Shown one piece after another: positions 59,611 to 60,050 of a DNA stretch of 60,050 nucleotides (its first letter is position 1; each line of letters begins with the position of its first letter). The position numbers and the translations under genes were made by a program. Below the pieces are notes generated by a model. The model saw only the letters and a list, made by a program, of their open reading frames with translations, made no database searches and was not told the origin of the DNA. Where the stretch lies: contig CAYMJV010000007.1 in NCBI GenBank assembly GCA_964390545.1, positions 1 through 60,050 on the forward strand, given 5' to 3'. This DNA is from CAYMJV01 sp964390545 (GTDB lineage Bacteria > Desulfobacterota > BSN033 > UBA1163).

Positions 59611-59682
59611 TCGGCGGACCGGACCAGGGCCGATTGCTCGCCGCCCAGCGATCGGTCCTGGCCTCGAGACCATGCACCCTTT

Positions 59683-59706
59683 GCCGGGAGCGTTCCCGGC
59701 CCTTTT
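59683..59706 (+). terminator. Terminator after the beta-propeller gene
   Basis: GCCGGGA / TCCCGGC with a GCGT loop, then CCTTTTCC. A second GC-rich stem (about 59618-59662) lies between it and the stop codon. Confidence 0.65.
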
Positions 59707-59775
59707 CCCCGGGGGTGGGTTGTAGGAAAAGTAATTGGCAGTTGGAAAGGGCAGGGTCAAAAATGATCCCGCCTT

Positions 59776-59872
59776 AACCTCTAACCTTCTTGAGTGTCGC
59801 ATGAAATGGGGTTTCCAGAGGGTGCCGATATGAGGCCTCCAGGGGGGCATGATGCCCTTTTGGAGGCTTTTA
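59776..59872 (+). repeat. Leader copy C (3' part only) with intrinsic terminator
   Basis: AACCTCTAACCTT, ATGGGGTTTCCAGAG, GTGCCGATATGAG and the GCCTCCA...GGGCATGATGCCC...TGGAGGCTTTTA terminator (59833-59872) match copy A almost base for base. The promoter half is missing, so the copy was duplicated together with the following gene from about 55197 onward. Confidence 0.75.
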
Positions 59873-59928
59873 TCTTTTGGTCTTTGATGAATCCCAAAGG
59901 ATTTTATCGTAAAGGAGGGTGGTGAAAT

Positions 59929-60050
59929 ATGGTAAAGAAAACCTTCTTGGTGCTGATATGCTTCATTGGTTTAATAATTTTTGTATCTACGCTGTATGGT
60001 CAAGGTTCAAAGAAGACCATCACACTCCCCAATGGTGAGGTGGTTTGTGA
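59929..60050 (+). CDS. Small secreted protein, paralogue of 55350; cut by window end
   Basis: ATG 59929 after AAAGGAGGGTGGTGAAAT opens 40 codons to the window edge. Apart from a few changes (LYG for LHG, KKTIT for KKTVT) the first 40 residues equal those of the 55350 gene, including signal peptide and the first cysteine. It is a recent tandem-type duplicate, separated by the beta-propeller and dipeptidase genes. Confidence 0.8.
   Translation, partial: MVKKTFLVLICFIGLIIFVSTLYGQGSKKTITLPNGEVVC

Noticed and set aside
58732..59850. A 372-codon minus-strand frame opposite the beta-propeller gene
   Set aside because: Rich in His, Arg and Gly as expected of antisense to a GC-rich gene; the plus-strand frame has a signal peptide and repeated propeller units.

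Overview
The window looks like chromosome from an anaerobic, LPS-bearing (diderm) bacterium, probably a Desulfobacterota/Deltaproteobacteria-type lineage. This is inference: an LpxC domain implies lipid A. A tungsten/molybdenum aldehyde:ferredoxin oxidoreductase, a radical SAM enzyme and corrinoid methyl-transfer proteins imply anaerobic metabolism. The dense load of palindromic dispersed repeats fits the genomes of that group. I saw no rRNA, tRNA, CRISPR array, phage or transposase gene. The theme is uptake and catabolism of small organic compounds: four complete ABC importers, an additional orphan substrate-binding protein and one TRAP transporter.

Layout. 0-7.3 kb: zinc-ribbon protein, cobB sirtuin, radical SAM protein, a receiver-LpxC fusion, an excisionase-like HTH protein, a LarA-type racemase, a MoaD-like sulfur carrier and a FadR-type regulator. 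7.3-13.1 kb (minus): corrinoid protein, UROD-family methyltransferase and a GC-rich polyamine/iron-type ABC importer, apparently one transcription unit. 13.3-21.7 kb: AOR, SDR, two aldolases, an internally deleted acyl-CoA dehydrogenase pseudogene, an orphan solute-binding protein, an AOR relic and a GarR-like reductase; the HpaI-type aldolase plus GarR recall glucarate catabolism. 21.9-22.1 kb: a promoter, structured short transcript and intrinsic terminator, a good small-RNA candidate. 22.3-32.6 kb (minus): Opp/Dpp-type importer, a free-standing MetH-activation-like protein, two more UROD-family proteins and a VOC protein. 33.1-37.8 kb: glucuronate isomerase and a TRAP transporter whose parts converge on a shared terminator. 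37.9-54.7 kb (plus): DUF917, DUF1177 and AroM proteins, two complete Dpp-type importers, a creatinase-like M24 protein and a NodB-fold hydrolase; an M19 dipeptidase follows on the minus strand. 55-60 kb: secreted proteins behind three copies of a conserved leader, two of them ending in an intrinsic terminator.

Most interesting: (i) the repeated leader RNA at 54964-55292, 57421-57750 and 59776-59872; (ii) two importer-linked UROD/corrinoid modules whose parts complement each other; (iii) a possible cyclic-amide or modified-dipeptide catabolic island at 38-57 kb; (iv) the sRNA candidate at 21.9 kb; (v) the receiver-LpxC fusion; (vi) a strong hairpin directly after the solute-binding-protein gene in all four importer operons. 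Functions are read from motifs by eye; no database search was possible.
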